From positions 138,215 to 202,214 of the forward strand of contig MNCI01022467.1 in NCBI GenBank assembly GCA_015680685.1: DNA of 64,000 bases, read 5' to 3'. Both the position numbers and the translations under genes were made by a program. This DNA is from Gnetum montanum. Taxonomy: Eukaryota; Streptophyta; Gnetopsida; Gnetales; Gnetaceae. Shown here in pieces: positions 36,003 through 48,132 of the stretch (positions are counted from its first letter, which is position 1; each line of letters opens with the position of its first letter). The notes beneath the pieces are model-generated. The model was not told the origin of the DNA and did no database searches. It worked only from the letters and a program-made list of their open reading frames with translations.

Positions 36003-37202
36003 TGAAACACCATCATTTTCATGTTGTAACCTTTGTAACCCTATCCCATAAAACTTGAGGCAAAACTTCATTGTAAATGTGAGGATTGTAACCAATGAGG
36101 TGTAATCTGACATACTTTATACTTGTGGGATTGAAAAATGCATCATAAGTGGTCAAAGCCTCATCCCCTAAGTGAAAAAAGTATTGTAATATCTATATTT
36201 GGTCTTGGAGGTGGGTGTCATTAAAAATTCCTTTTTTTGATGCCAAAATTCACATTTTGATGGGTTTTATGAGGGATTTGACATTTTCTACACTAAAGAC
36301 ACCTACTACTAGCTAGGATGCATGGGGGTACAACTCACCTATCCCCAGTGTTGAATCCATCCCTCTAGCATGGAAGATGTGCCCCCAACATGGAAGATCT
36401 ACTTCTAGTATGGAAGATCTACTCCCAGTGTAGAAGCCATCCTCCTAGCATGGATGTCATTCCCTTGTTACTAAGTTTAGTAAAAAGAATGGACATGGGG
36501 GTATGACACTTTCCATACATAGTAATCCCCTAGATTTTGGTGCCTACCCCACCTAAAACGTAATAGAAATTTATAGCTGATTTGTAGCCAATTTAAAGAA
36601 AAATTTATGTCCAAAAGCCTATATAAATGAACCCCAAACATCATTTTTAGGTTAACCTCTTAGCACTCACACACTTTGGCATTTTTGCAAGCATTATTGC
36701 ATTCAAGAGCTTTGAACATGGACAAAGCTTCTTGAATCCCTAGCTTGGCACCTCCATAGCCACTATTACATCCCTTGTAATACCAACATTGCAGATCTAG
36801 TGCAAGGAGCAACAAAGATTGAAAAGCATTGGAAGTTTTGGAGCATCCCATTCATGGAGCAATGAATTCCAAACCCCCACCAAAGTAAATCCCCCTGCTA
36901 CCTTAGGGACATTTTTGTATACATTTCTTAAACCATTCTTTATTTCTTTTAAAATAAAGTTCACTATTCTATTTGTGTGTAGGATAGATTTATTTGTTTT
37001 ATTTTTGTGCATTTATTTTTTAAAATATGCATTGCATTTTTATTTTTCTATCCACATTTTACATTTTCTAGGTCCCTAGGTGATTTTCCAAATCATTTAG
37101 GGCATCCTAAATTTCAACTTTTCAAGGCCCTAGGAATTCGAGGTTAAGGTTATTACACTAAGATTTTTTATTTTCCCTTGACCAAATTTTTTAGCTGTTA
37201 TA
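36003..37202 (+). repeat. Element B 3' LTR (1200 bp)
   Basis: TGAAACACCATC to GTTATA, with TATATAAA at 36620-36627. The 20-22 base motif units in U3 are fewer than in the 5' LTR (36340-36450). Followed directly by the target duplication GTTAG. Confidence 0.92.
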
Positions 37203-37376
37203 GTTAGAAAGGATGGAAAGCGGATGAGTTATGATCTTTGCAAATTTTTCAAGCCTTGGGTTAAACACATTATTCTAGTGATGCAAGTTCAAGATCCACC
37301 AGTTGAAGATGTTGGAGAATCATTATTAATTACTACTAAGAAATTTAATGGTGCAAGTTGTTCCTCCCATGACAAC
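37203..37376 (+). pseudogene. Unknown gene, copy 1, 3' part (between elements B and J)
   Basis: Continues in frame from 19065 if element B and one GTTAG are left out. FFKPWVKH, then QVQDPPVEDVGESLLITT, aligns with SKPWIFQ and AQDPPEAIGESFSITT of copy 2 (62840-62930). It ends where the LTR of copia element J starts (37377), so the gene was hit twice. What lay further downstream is lost. Confidence 0.8.
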
Positions 37377-38655
37377 TATGGATCATTGAACTTAGAAGAT
37401 AGAGATGAATAAGTTCTCCTAATTAAAAATTTGTGACAAAAAGATACATACACAAAATTTAATATGGTTCCCTAACTTGGGTAGTCCACACTTGAAGGAT
37501 AGATCACTAGCACACCTCCAGACTTTGTTGCTCTCAAAATATGGTTGAAGTGCCCACACCCAATATAGTCTTCAAGCCTTGCATTGGAGTGTTGTGCTGA
37601 AACACTAGCCACTTAACCTTGTAAGGTCCCATTAGTCTTGGAATGTGATTTCAAGGATTCTACAACCTTTACAACCTTGAGCTTCACATTGGAGTGTTGT
37701 ACCATAATACTAGCAATTCAATCCTGTAGGATCCTAACAAGCTCAAGCAAGATCAACCTTGCATGGCAATAATAGAGAACAATTACAAGGGATAGATGCA
37801 ACTTAGTTTTTTGATCCTTGTATGTTGAGGCACAACATACTTTACAATGAAAAATGATAACACAATGAAGAGCAATAAATATTACAATGATAAACAAATG
37901 GTTTCACAATGATTACATAATGTCTTGCACATTTTCCAATGCATATGATGTCTTCTTATAGCTACCATGTTTCTAAATCCATCTTGGAACTCATGAAATG
38001 GCTAGGCAATGATCACTAATAGTCATGGAAAACATCTTATTCATGCTTGAGATGTCTTTTCTATATTTTCCTTCAATTCTAGGATGACATCTTTATTTGG
38101 GAAAGACATCTTTTTGAGATCTTCATTTTGGGAGATGTCGTTGTCTAATGGAAGATGTATTTACGGAACTTGCCTTAATTTTATGAAGACATATACTCTT
38201 TCTTAAATATGTCTTTGCCTATGTTCACTTCATAGTTTTCAAGATTTCTGTTGTGTCCTAGAGACATCTTTCTTTAACTTTCTTTATCCTTTGAATTCAT
38301 GATTTCTTGTGCACATCCTTGATCTTTCGCCCACTTTAATGATGAAAACTTTACTTGTACATTATTTGGTCCTTTTCCATACTTTTTGGAATTCTTGCAT
38401 GTTCATTTGAGACCTTGTGGATGACCTTATCCTTTGAGTGCTAGACCAGTTCATTTATTTTTCTCTATGTAGGATTTAGCTCAACTTGGTTTTCCATGTA
38501 TGTTGTCCTGCAAGCACAATAACCACACAACTATGCACATAATCTTTGACTCCATTTTACTTAATTTTTTGATACACTAAAAGCTCCAAAATCACCTCCT
38601 TTTGATGATGTTCAAAACTTAAGAAAATGGGTTAGTGATCATACAACTAAGATCA
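37377..38655 (-). repeat. Element J 3' LTR
   Basis: Minus strand starts TGATCTTAG at 38655. The low end, around 37377-37400 (GATCATTGAACTTAGAAG), matches the low end of the other LTR at 41816. Good match for about 800 bases. Confidence 0.8.
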
Positions 38656-38660
38656 TACTA

Positions 38661-38675
38661 CTCTCCCCCTTTTTG
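38661..38675 (-). promoter_or_regulatory. Polypurine tract, element J
   Basis: Minus strand AAAAAGGGGGAGAG, the form usual for plant copia elements, just before the LTR start. Confidence 0.75.
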
Positions 38676-40299
38676 AATAGCAGCAAAAAGGATAAAGGAC
38701 ACAAACTTGGTTAAAAAAATATAGATCAATAAGTTTTAGATAATATTTATAATCAAACATCATGACATCATCCCAAAAATATATAGTAAAGAAGGAGATC
38801 AATTGTTCAACACCAAGTTCCATGAAGAGGTGTCCTTGATTTTTTAAGAACTAATCCAAATCCTTTGAGTGATATTCAACCTTAAAGCATCAAGTGAAGT
38901 GTGAACATTGAAGAGTAAGTAACCTATCTTTAAAAGAATAACTTATTAGTAGTACATGGTTCCTTTAATAGTCAAATATTCTCCATCTTGGTAAACTATC
39001 AGCAAAATAGATTATATTTGTATAATAAGGAGAATATAGCAATTTCCAACATGAAGTCAGCCATGACAAATACCTAATTCTACATTGCAAGGAAAACTAT
39101 TCAATGGATGATTCAATCAAAATTGCAAATACTTAACAAATAATCATGGTCTTAATCATAACATCAACTAGTTACTTTACAAAAAATAGGTACTTCCTAC
39201 TTCAGCTTATGATTGAATATTAAATAGGTGAGCTATTAGTTAAAAAAACAATGAGGACCAACAACACAAATTCATGCTAAAGATCAAAGATAAGTCATGG
39301 AGGAACAAGAATTCTATCTATTAGAAACAATTTTTTTATGAAAACTTGTATTTCTAGATTCCCCAAAAAGACATCAACAATGGAATATTAGAGCTATCAG
39401 AGGAACATGTATATTTTTCTTTATGTATAAGGTAATACAACAAACACAATCATTCAAGATTTTCCCATTCCAAAAAAATACCTCTTGAAGTCCTTTTCTT
39501 GCTCATTTTGGTTCTTGGCCAAAGTCTCCAAAGACTCCCCCTACATTGGTAGCCTCCAAGAGGATTGAGGTGTAGGCTTCCCCTACATATGTGTTGCTTA
39601 TCTTAGGCCTTTATGATAGACATGAAAATATAAAAAAAAAACACTATAATTGTAGGTTAACATTAAGCTCAATTGTGGAGATTTAGATATTCAACTAGCA
39701 ATACTGATAGAATTTTTAGAGGTTTTTCTTATCTTATAAATGGAAAAAACATCCCAAAGATTATGAGCATAGAAACAAATCATCACAAGGATTTTAGATT
39801 AATAAAGACAAGATATCAAACTATAATTGTTATAAGATGAATATCTAAGGGAAATTATTACAAGTGCCATTATAAATATTTTCAAAACCAATTATATCAA
39901 TATCATGAATGTAAGAAATGCTCTAAACACTTATTCCACCATTTTTGATCTAGAAAAGACATAGATGATTTTGGACTTCTCATACACTATCCTCCTTAAC
40001 CAGCAAGTAGAGAGATAGAAACTTACCTTGACTTAACTTTCTTGTTGATATAAATGTAAAATTAATGGAGTTTGAGATGAGGTTCCCTATCATGAAGTAC
40101 CTCCTCATCCTTAGGTTCTCTTTCATTAGATTGTTTATCTGATGTCTCTATTTGTTCATGTTCATTGGGATAGAGCTTTTGATCACTTTTTGCATTAATT
40201 TAGAACTCCACTTCCCTTCATTCTCACTTATTAGTACATGAACAATTTACTTACCAAAGCCTTTTTGACAAGACCAAGCATTAATATTATTCTGATCAT
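38676..40299 (-). other. Element J interior, no domain recognised
   Basis: AT-rich and too decayed, or too shortened, to show integrase or reverse transcriptase motifs. At 1.6 kb it is much less than a normal copia pol of about 3 kb. Confidence 0.5.
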
Positions 40300-41690
40300 C
40301 ATGAGTATAGTTAATAATATTCTTACAATCCTAGACTTTACACATAAATAAAGTATTATCCTCATGATCAAAATTATCAAACCTTACTATGCTTCAGCTT
40401 GAGCTTGAGCTAGAATCTTCATGTGTTACTTCTTTTAAATTCTTTGGCTAATTTTTAGGAGTCTCCCCTTCTTGAACCTTGTTGTAATCCTTATTAAAAG
40501 AGGTTAGTCGTTGAATCTCATCTTTTATGTCTAAGATCTCTTCTTTTATTTCAGCATGAATATAATATAACTTAGAAAGTACTAGTTTCTTTACCTTCCT
40601 AATAAAAGGATGCAAAATAAAAATTTCTTCTTTAAATTCACTATACCTCTTGTTACGATTACCATCTTGTGTAGCCACATGTGAGGAATTTTCATCAATA
40701 AGTGTCATACATATGAGATGTGAATCCTTGGAAGAATTGCATGTTTCTTCTTCACCTTGCTCAATGTCATCCCAACTTGTATAAAAGTTGGTCTTTTTTG
40801 GTTTCTCATCATTGGATCTATTCTTTGACTACCTTGCCATCACTTGCATTGCTAGGACATTCGAAGGCCATATGGTCTCTTCCTCCAAAAACCCAACATT
40901 TTATAGAAGAGAAATCTAAGTTAGAAGCATTTAAAAAACTTTTACCTCTATCTCTACCTTTGAAAAGATTGGGTCTTTGCTTAGATGCTTCCTAGTTTCT
41001 TCTTGTAAGTAATTGTTGTAGTTTTCTTGAGAGAAGGGAAATCTCATCTTTGATACTCTCATCATGCTCATTTGACTCATTCTCCTTGGAGGAAATCTTG
41101 AGAGCAATAGGTCTTTCTTAGATTGCTCCTTTTCTTATGAGATTCATTTCAGAAGCAATGGGAGAACTTTGAAGCTTTTCAAATTTCATTGTTGAGAAGT
41201 TTCTAATTTCCTCCATAGTAGTGACCTTTGGTCTAAACTCTAGTTGTAGAATTTTGATCATTTTGATGATGACATTGCTTTCAAGTAGATCCTTTCTTGT
41301 TCCTTTAATATCTACAACAAGATCATTTGCTCTAGAGAGATAATCCTTTATTTTCTCACCTTCTCTCATTTTGAGTTCATCATCCTCACTTTGTAAAACT
41401 AATAATTTTGATTGCTTAGAAATAGATGTTCCCTTAGAAGTATCTTCTAAACCTTGTTAAATTTCTTTAGCTATTTTACATCCTGCTACTCTATTATATT
41501 CAAATTTATTCAATGCACAATATAAAATTTTTTTTTGCTTTTGAAGTAAACATATATTTATACTTTTCCTATTGTGTCCATTTGTTGTGAGGCTTGATGA
41601 TGCTAGTGGAGCCATCAACAGGTGGAGCATAGTCTTCAAGGATTGACTTCCACACTTCAAACTCCATGAATTCAAAGAACCCTTTCATTC
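40300..41690 (-). pseudogene. gag: Decayed Ty1/copia gag, element J
   Basis: Minus strand. The N-terminal part at 41675-41457 includes KKILYCALNKFEYNRVAGCK and IAKEI. The gag core at 41369-41118 includes REGEKIKDYLSRANDLV, ESNVIIKMIKILQLEFRPKV and MKFEKLQS, a pattern typical of copia gag (GES...Y..R...L, KIL.SL...F). Near 40860-40905 is a zinc knuckle, CWVFGGRDHMAFEC, fitting C-x2-C-x4-H-x4-C except that the second Cys is Phe. After it come an acidic, helical segment (40708-40448) and a Ser-rich tract near 40400. Stops and frame changes make it non-functional. Confidence 0.85.
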
Positions 41691-41795
41691 TTACTTTCTA
41701 ATAGATGAAGTTGAATCTATCAAATATAGGTGGCTTTGTGTAGATATCTTTTCCTTTGTTCACACTTGAAGTTGATGATGACAGAGAAGAGTAGT

Positions 41796-41810
41796 GGGCT
41801 CCAATACCAC
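41796..41810 (-). promoter_or_regulatory. Primer-binding site, element J
   Basis: Minus strand TGGTATTGGAGCC, two mismatches from the usual TGGTATCAGAGC of plant copia elements, two bases after the LTR end AACA. Confidence 0.8.
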
Positions 41811-41811
41811 T

Positions 41812-42640
41812 TGTTGATCATTGAACTTAGAAGGGGGAGGGAGGAGGGATGAATAAATTCCCCAAAATTAAAACTTTATAACACAAAAGCACACACACCA
41901 AATTTAACATGGTTCCCAAACTTGGGTAGTTCACACTTGTAGGGTAGATCTCTGGCACACCTCTAAACTTTGTTGCTCTCAAAATGTAATTAAATGGTCC
42001 ATACCCAATAAGGTCTTGAAGCCCCACACTAGAGTGCTATGCTACAACAGTAACCATTGAATCTTGCAAGATCTTGTTAGGCTTGGAATGTGGTTTCTAG
42101 GCTTCCAAAACCTTTGCAACCTTGAACTCCACATAGAAGTGTTGTACCATAGCACCAAAAACTTAATTCTATAGGATCATGACAAGCTCAAGTAAGATCA
42201 ACCTTGCAGGGCAACAAGAGAGAACAATTACAAGGGATAGATGCAACTTAGTTTGCTGATCCTTGTACATTGAGGTACAACACACTTTACAATGAAAAAA
42301 TGATAATACAATGAAGAAAAGAAAAGATTACAATGATAACCAAATGATTTCACAATGTCTTGCATATTTCACAATGCACATGATGTCTTCTTATAGCTAC
42401 CATGTTTCTAAATCCATCTTGGAACTTATGCAATGGCTTGGCAATGATTACTAATAGTCATAGAAGACATATTATTTGTGCCTAAGGTCTCTTTTTGTAT
42501 TTGCCTTCAATTCTAGGAAGATGCCTTTGTTTGGGAAAGATGTCTTTTTGAAATATTTATTTTGGAAGATGTCTTTTTAAAATTTTCCTTCATTTTGTGA
42601 AGCCATATTTGCTTGATGGAAGACATGTCTGCCAAAAGAA
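41812..42640 (-). repeat. Element J 5' LTR, truncated
   Basis: Matches 37377-about 38200 (for example GTTCCC(A/T)AACTTGGGTAGT). The match fades near 42640. Confidence 0.75.
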
Positions 42641-42799
42641 ATGGAACTACTTTTTTAGACTTCATTGTGGTTGTCTTGCATGCTCTCTGCATCATAGTTT
42701 TCTGTCAACCTATTGGTGTAGATTGGACGTTGTAGTTAGTCCCCCTAGGACCCCACGTAGCAACCCAAATCACACTTCTCTTGATTGTTTTCCTAAGTC

Positions 42800-43010
42800 T
42801 CTATTCTCTCAATGAAGATAGTGTAGTTAGCTCTTGGTGTAGAGAGTGTAGTCCATGGAGAGCATAGTTAGCTCTTAACATAGAGAGCATAGATTGTGGA
42901 GAGCATAGTCAACTTAGTTAGTAGTGTTAGCTAAAATAGGTTTTTAGTGTCGTACATAGTACTCTACAACTAGCAACCTGTAGCTCTTCCTTTTACAACT
43001 CAATCTGTGA
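42800..43010 (+). repeat. Element D leader motif field
   Basis: Repeated GAGAGCATAGTTAGCTC / GGAGAGCATAGTC words. The same words, on either strand, fill the U3 of the D LTR. Confidence 0.7.
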
Positions 43011-43011
43011 C

Positions 43012-45300
43012 CATGAATCCAGATCAACCTTTGACATTAGTGTCAAATGCACTTGACACCTTTACCATCCAATAAGAGGCCAAGATTAATAACTCTAGAA
43101 ATCTCATGATGGCAAGACTAAGGCAATCCCTTAGGCTACATGGACAAGACCTAGTATGCCATGCTCAGCAATGAATAATACAACTTCATATGTGCAAAGA
43201 TCCAAGTAGGCTTACCCATGGATCACCTTAACATGGAGGTAAAATGGGATTTTGAACTAATCCACCAAGACAAATGAGAGTATATCCCTTCCTTTTTTGA
43301 CATGATCTAGCTTATAGAGTCCCACCATTAGTTGTTATGCCAACTCATCCAAAAAAGTGAGTGTGTTATGGAAACTGACTATGAGGAAGCCCTATAGGAG
43401 GAAGAGGATGAGTTCAAAGCTCACTCCAAACACATGAGCCCCTTCCACATCATCTTGTAATAACCACTCCCCAGTTTGGCTTCCGTCAGTTTAGTTTACC
43501 TATCCTTCCTAAGACGATTACAATACTAGCATCACCTTCCCACTTCGTTAGACTTAGGTTGACATTTTTTTTGGAAACACATCAAATGCAATACATACAA
43601 TATTATGCAACAACTTCATTTTATTTACCCTTCATGGCATCATCTCAACCTACCCAACCATCCTTGCAAGTAGCAATCATGTCAGCGTAGCCCTATGTTC
43701 ATGTAGGGCCTATCTCTAGGCCCCAAATGACTCAACCATCCTACATCCTACCTATTTTGTCGATGCCCTCAACATTAGTCCAACCATGCATGCATGGATT
43801 GCCCTAGTTATAGCGCACATAGCATAACCAACACATCAACTACATCATGTGGCTTTGCAACCAACAATCTAGCCCTGGGCTATACAACCAACATAGCAGA
43901 TAGCACAACCAATCCAACTACTTGTCTTATCTCAAAACTTGGATCAGGTGTTCTAGCTAATCCAAAGTTTGATGCAGTAGGTAAGGTGACTCAAAGCTTC
44001 TTCCTTTAAAATTGTTAAGGTGGTGGACTTCTACTAGGATGACCCTATAAGTCCTATGGTCCCATCCATAACTTTGCCAACTGGGGTCCCATTGCCTCAA
44101 CTCACCAAGTACAATGGTGAAGAGAACACCAACACATACCTAGTGATGTTTAGGTCTAAGTGCCTACTATTGCAAGCATGGCCACATGCCATCATACATG
44201 TTTTTTCCATGTCACTCACTGGCAAGGCATTAAACTAGTACTATGCATTACCTAGGGGATCTATCTCCTCTTTGGAGGATCTTTTGAGGTAGTTTGTGAC
44301 ATGCTTTAAGTATAACTTGAAGCTTGGAACTACCCAGGACCAACTAGTGCAAATCAAGTAGGGTCACCTAAAGCTTATGCAAAAATTTATCCAACATTGG
44401 AGTGCATTGTTGAATGAAATTAAATAGCCAATAGCCTAGACACACCCTCTTGCAATTTTTAAGGATGTAGTTGATGACTTCATCAAGTCAAAACTATACT
44501 ACTTGGCCCTATAGTCCCTAAGCCAAGCATTTTCCTAGACCAAGAGCATACAAGATCTGGCTAGAGCTAGTAAGGGCCTAGCCTATGTGGCCTACAAAAA
44601 CCATCATGTGAGAAAGCAAAATGCAACAATGGAAATGGTAGCCACACAGGGTAAAGAAACCAACCTATCCACATCTATAGTGGCAATGACACAAGTTAGT
44701 CAAAGGTCCAACTTTGAGTGTAAGGATCGCTCAAAGTATACCCCATTGCCACTACAACCCTCAAAGCTATTGGATCATCTGTTGAAAGCTAGGTGCATCC
44801 AACATATGCAAATGTCTGAGGATGCCTACAAAAGGAACAATAGGTACTATCAGCTACTAAGAAATCCTACCTTAGCAGCACCAAACAAGCCCCTAGTCTC
44901 ATAGCACTTTAGGCTAGACCAATTTTGTCATTACCACTCATTGTCTAATCATAGCACAAACTTCTATTGAGCTTTGCAAGATTATCTAAAAAAGATGATA
45001 GATAGGGATGAATTAGTGCTTGACATGGCAAACCTAGTTAGGCCCTAAAACTAGTCCATGAGGGTGTACAATGACCCTCTAAACATGGAAGGTACTGGCT
45101 ATGTCATAAACATCATTAGCATGGGTGGCAAGTCAAAACCAATGCAACAACCTTTTGTTGTCTGAGTGGCTTCTAGTAGGGTACGGGTTTCCTCAGCCTC
45201 CATGAGTTTGAGGCCTTCCTTCATTGTTAGAGCATCACCTCAGGCACCCACAAAAACCTTCATGGTCAAGGTCCCATAGCATGTCGCAACAATGTTTTCT
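43012..45300 (+). pseudogene. gag: Decayed gag, element D
   Basis: Starts at ATG 43012, with an N-terminal block YNFICAKIQV (43179) immediately preceded by TAA (43176-43178). Capsid core at 44020-44580: LPQLTKYNGEEN, LLLQAWPHAIIHVF, LTGKALN, ISSLEDLLR, FIKSKLYYLAL. Knuckle-like segment near 44930: CHYH-x4-H-x4-Y, then ALQDYLKKMI. Then VLDMANLV, VYNDPLNMEG and GYVINIISMGG. There are multiple stops and at least one frame change. The stretch VYNDPLN marks the position at which the related gag copies of G and H are cut by other LTRs. Confidence 0.83.
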
Positions 45301-45639
45301 TAGCTACAATTTGTCATTAGGATGCTACAATGTGCTAGCCCCTCACCTACTCGAAGCTTGGTATTAGGCAACACATCATCCCCTTCTCGTCCAAGTGCTA
45401 ACCCCATTGGTAGCATGGGTAGATCCACTAGATGGCAATACAAGAGGCCCAATGAATGTCTCATAGATGAAATGGCTAGGAAACAATAAGATTAAAGAGC
45501 ACTTGGTCCACCAAAGCTTTTCCCTATCTTTGTAGTCCCTATGGCCAAAGCAACTAAAAAGGCCATAACTAGCAAACCACAAATGAGCATTGAGGCCCCC
45601 AAATAGGCTAAGAAAACTAAGCTAAAATCCCCTCCACAA

Positions 45640-46480
45640 GATATTTGTCTCTTAGGCTACATGGAGGAGGCCAAGGCCAACAAAATAGCTGATGGAAAAT
45701 ACTTCATTGATACATTAGCCTAGGTCAAGTAAGTTCTTAAATAAAAAATACAATGTTAAGCTTGTATGACCTAGTCATAACCTCATCTACCCACTGGGAA
45801 TAACTAGCATGGATGTTGGCCTCCATTCCTATTACAAAGAACATCCTTACAGATGAGAATGCCATCTATGTAGTGATGTCACCTCCAACACCATAGGAAT
45901 TGGGTTCAACATCCCTGCCATTTCACAATGAGGCAATCAAGATCAACCTCGAGCAAGGGGTGGTCATCATAGCTCTAATGTTTATTACCATATGTGTTGG
46001 GCATTGCAAGCTCTGTAGAGTGTATGTTAATGATGGTGTGGCAACAAACGTAATACCGTACTCCATTGTTGACAATCTAAGCCTCACAGACCATTAGGCT
46101 AATGAAAATTACATGCCTAAAATCCTTCAATGGATCAGCATCATTGTCCATAGCACCATCACCATAGCTTTTGTAGCAAGGGAATAATTCCCCATCACTA
46201 TCAAATTTACCATCATAGAGGAAATGCTAGGCTCTAACTTGATATTAGGTAGGCCTTAGCTAGCCTAGTTATGCGCTATCTCCTCTCTAATTCACTGGGG
46301 GATCCACCTTCTATACAGAGGTGGTGAAGTTATCATCCATAGTGATAAACCTATTCCTCTACCTATCAATAACATAGAAATGGAACAAGGTTTAGAGGTT
46401 AAATTTTCTAATGATGCACCTATGGAAAATAATGCAACACATAAGGTTGATACATGCAAATAAGCTATGGAATCCAATGA
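45640..46480 (+). pseudogene. pro: Decayed linker and protease, element D
   Basis: The linker LYDLVITSSTHWE and LAWMLASIPITKNI (45755-45845) is followed by VGHCKLCRVYVNDGVATNVIPYSIVDN at 45990-46080, in which the active site reads N-D-G. Then come a decayed core, MLGSNLILGRP near 46230 and SSLIHWGIHLLYRGGE near 46290-46330. The family form elsewhere is D-D-G, so the Asn is a further loss. No reverse transcriptase follows; arrays begin at 46853. Confidence 0.8.
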
Positions 46481-46852
46481 CCTCCTAGAGGATGCTTTGT
46501 GGGCAGAAGCACCCTTCAATGTAGCGAGCGAGGGTCTAAGAGAATACCAGATAGTGCACCTTAGGTCCTATGCACCTCCTAATCCACACCAGATTAGGAA
46601 GCAACTACATGACCAAGGTACTTTTGCTTGCATTGCATATGTTTTCCCATTTACATTTAGCCTACTTACTTATATTATGCATCATTTCACTTTGTTTACA
46701 CATTTATTTGATTTGTTTATGCATTTATCCACTTAGCTTATGCATTCGCTCATTTAGTGAACCCTTTAATAGTTATTATATTAATGCATAAAAAAATCAA
46801 AATGCATAAAAAATCATAAAATCAAAAATCACAAAAGAGAGGTAGAAACCAC

Positions 46853-47770
46853 CTTGGCTTGGAATGGCCTTAAACTACCATCAGTGGCCTACTATGGACT
46901 TAAACTAGAAACCCTAGGGCCCAAAATGACCTTAAACTATTGTTGGGACCTAGAATGGCATTAAACTACTACTGTAGCTTGGAATGGCCTCAAAGTACCA
47001 TTGGGGCCCAAAATGGCCCTAAAATAGCAATCCACAGTCGGTAAGACCTAAAACTAGCATGCACATGGCCTGCTAAGGCCTAAAATAGGCACAAACATGC
47101 TTAACATCTTTAATAGCTCACATGAACACTTAGGAAAATTTCATTGTATTGCTTTCTCTTCATTTGCACATATTCGCTTCATTAAAATAAGTGCTACTTA
47201 ACGCTTTTCTAGTTCAATTTGCAAGAAGCCATATTACATCTAACATGTAGCCTTGCACATCAATTCAACATGGTAAGCACTCATCCACTATGATGTTAAA
47301 CTAGCATAGAGACAGCATTCGTCCACTATGATGTTAAATTGGCAAAGCATCCATCCACTATTACGTTAAACTAGCACTCAAACCTACTCATCTACCACGA
47401 TGCTAAATTGGCACAACTCATCCTTGGGTCACAACATTAAGCTAACACAATAACTTGTCTTCTATGATGCTAAACTAGCACAATAGCTCATCCACTATGA
47501 CACTAAATTGGCACAACATTCATTTGCTATGATACTAAACTAGCATAACATTCATTTGCCATGATGTTAAACTAGCACAACACATCCACTATGATGTTAA
47601 ACTAGCATAACATGTCGACTATGACATTAAACTAGCATAGTAGCACATCTACTATGATGCTAAACTAGCATGCAACAATCTTCTAGGACTATAAACTGGC
47701 ACACCATGGTCTGCTAGGACCTTAAACTAATAGGGCTATGGTCTACCAAGACCTTAAACTAGGTTTATAA
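46853..47770 (+). repeat. Element D TTAAACT arrays (longest in the window)
   Basis: 46853-47095: (A)ATGGCCTTAAACTACCA-type units at about 30-base spacing. 47277-47770: CTATGATGTTAAACTAGCA units at about 30-40 base spacing, some with GACTATAAACTGGCA. At least twenty units in all. No coding potential. Confidence 0.88.
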
Positions 47771-48094
47771 TTTATCATGCATAGTTCTACAAGCAATCGA
47801 GTGAGAATAATTCTAACTCCCCCTACCCCCTCCATTTCTACACCACATAGGCGAGGATACTATAGTCCTATAATAGAGCACCTACAACTAACGCAGTCTT
47901 GGGAGAACTTAAAACATCATTGTCCCTAGGAATTTTGCTAGTTTTTTTAGCACTTGCCATCAATTCAGCCTTTGGAGCACTTGCAACATCATTTTTGATA
48001 AACATTTTTTTAGTTTTTTAAACACTTGCAACTAGTGTAGCCTTTAGAGCACTCACAACATCATCACCCTTAACATTTTATTTGCATTATGTGT

Positions 48095-48132
48095 TGTGTG
48101 TTTTTCTTGTCTTCACAGAGTTGTGTTTACAG
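48095..48132 (+). promoter_or_regulatory. Splice-acceptor-like site, element D
   Basis: TTTTTCTTGTCTTCACAG, then TTGTGTTTACAG and GATGAAG. Two AG choices; the second aligns with A, B, C and I. Confidence 0.5.

Larger units (their letters stand above)
19066..37202 (+). mobile_element. Element B: gag-protease LTR retrotransposon interrupted by element C
   Basis: LTRs at 19066-20277 and 36003-37202 (about 1.2 kb each). Both start TGAAACACCA and end in TATA. Flanks are a perfect 5-bp target duplication, GTTAG at 19061-19065 and 37203-37207. Removing the element plus one duplication restores the reading frame of the unknown gene across the junction. The internal part has a primer-like site, leader, the C-terminal end of gag and linker (21400-22389), element C, protease (30369-30985), TTAAACT arrays, an unclassified block, an acceptor-like site and a polypurine tract. 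No pol is seen. Confidence 0.93.
37377..42640 (-). mobile_element. Element J: decayed Ty1/copia retrotransposon, minus strand
   Basis: Two related LTRs, 37377-38655 and 41812-about 42640. On the minus strand the order is 5' LTR, primer site resembling initiator tRNA-Met (TGGTATTGGAGCC), gag with copia-type motifs, about 1.6 kb of unrecognised sequence, then a polypurine tract AAAAAGGGGGAGAG and the 3' LTR. No protease, integrase or reverse transcriptase is recognised. The outer (start) part of the 5' LTR is missing at the junction with element D. The left target duplication would be 37372-37376 (ACAAC). Confidence 0.85.
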
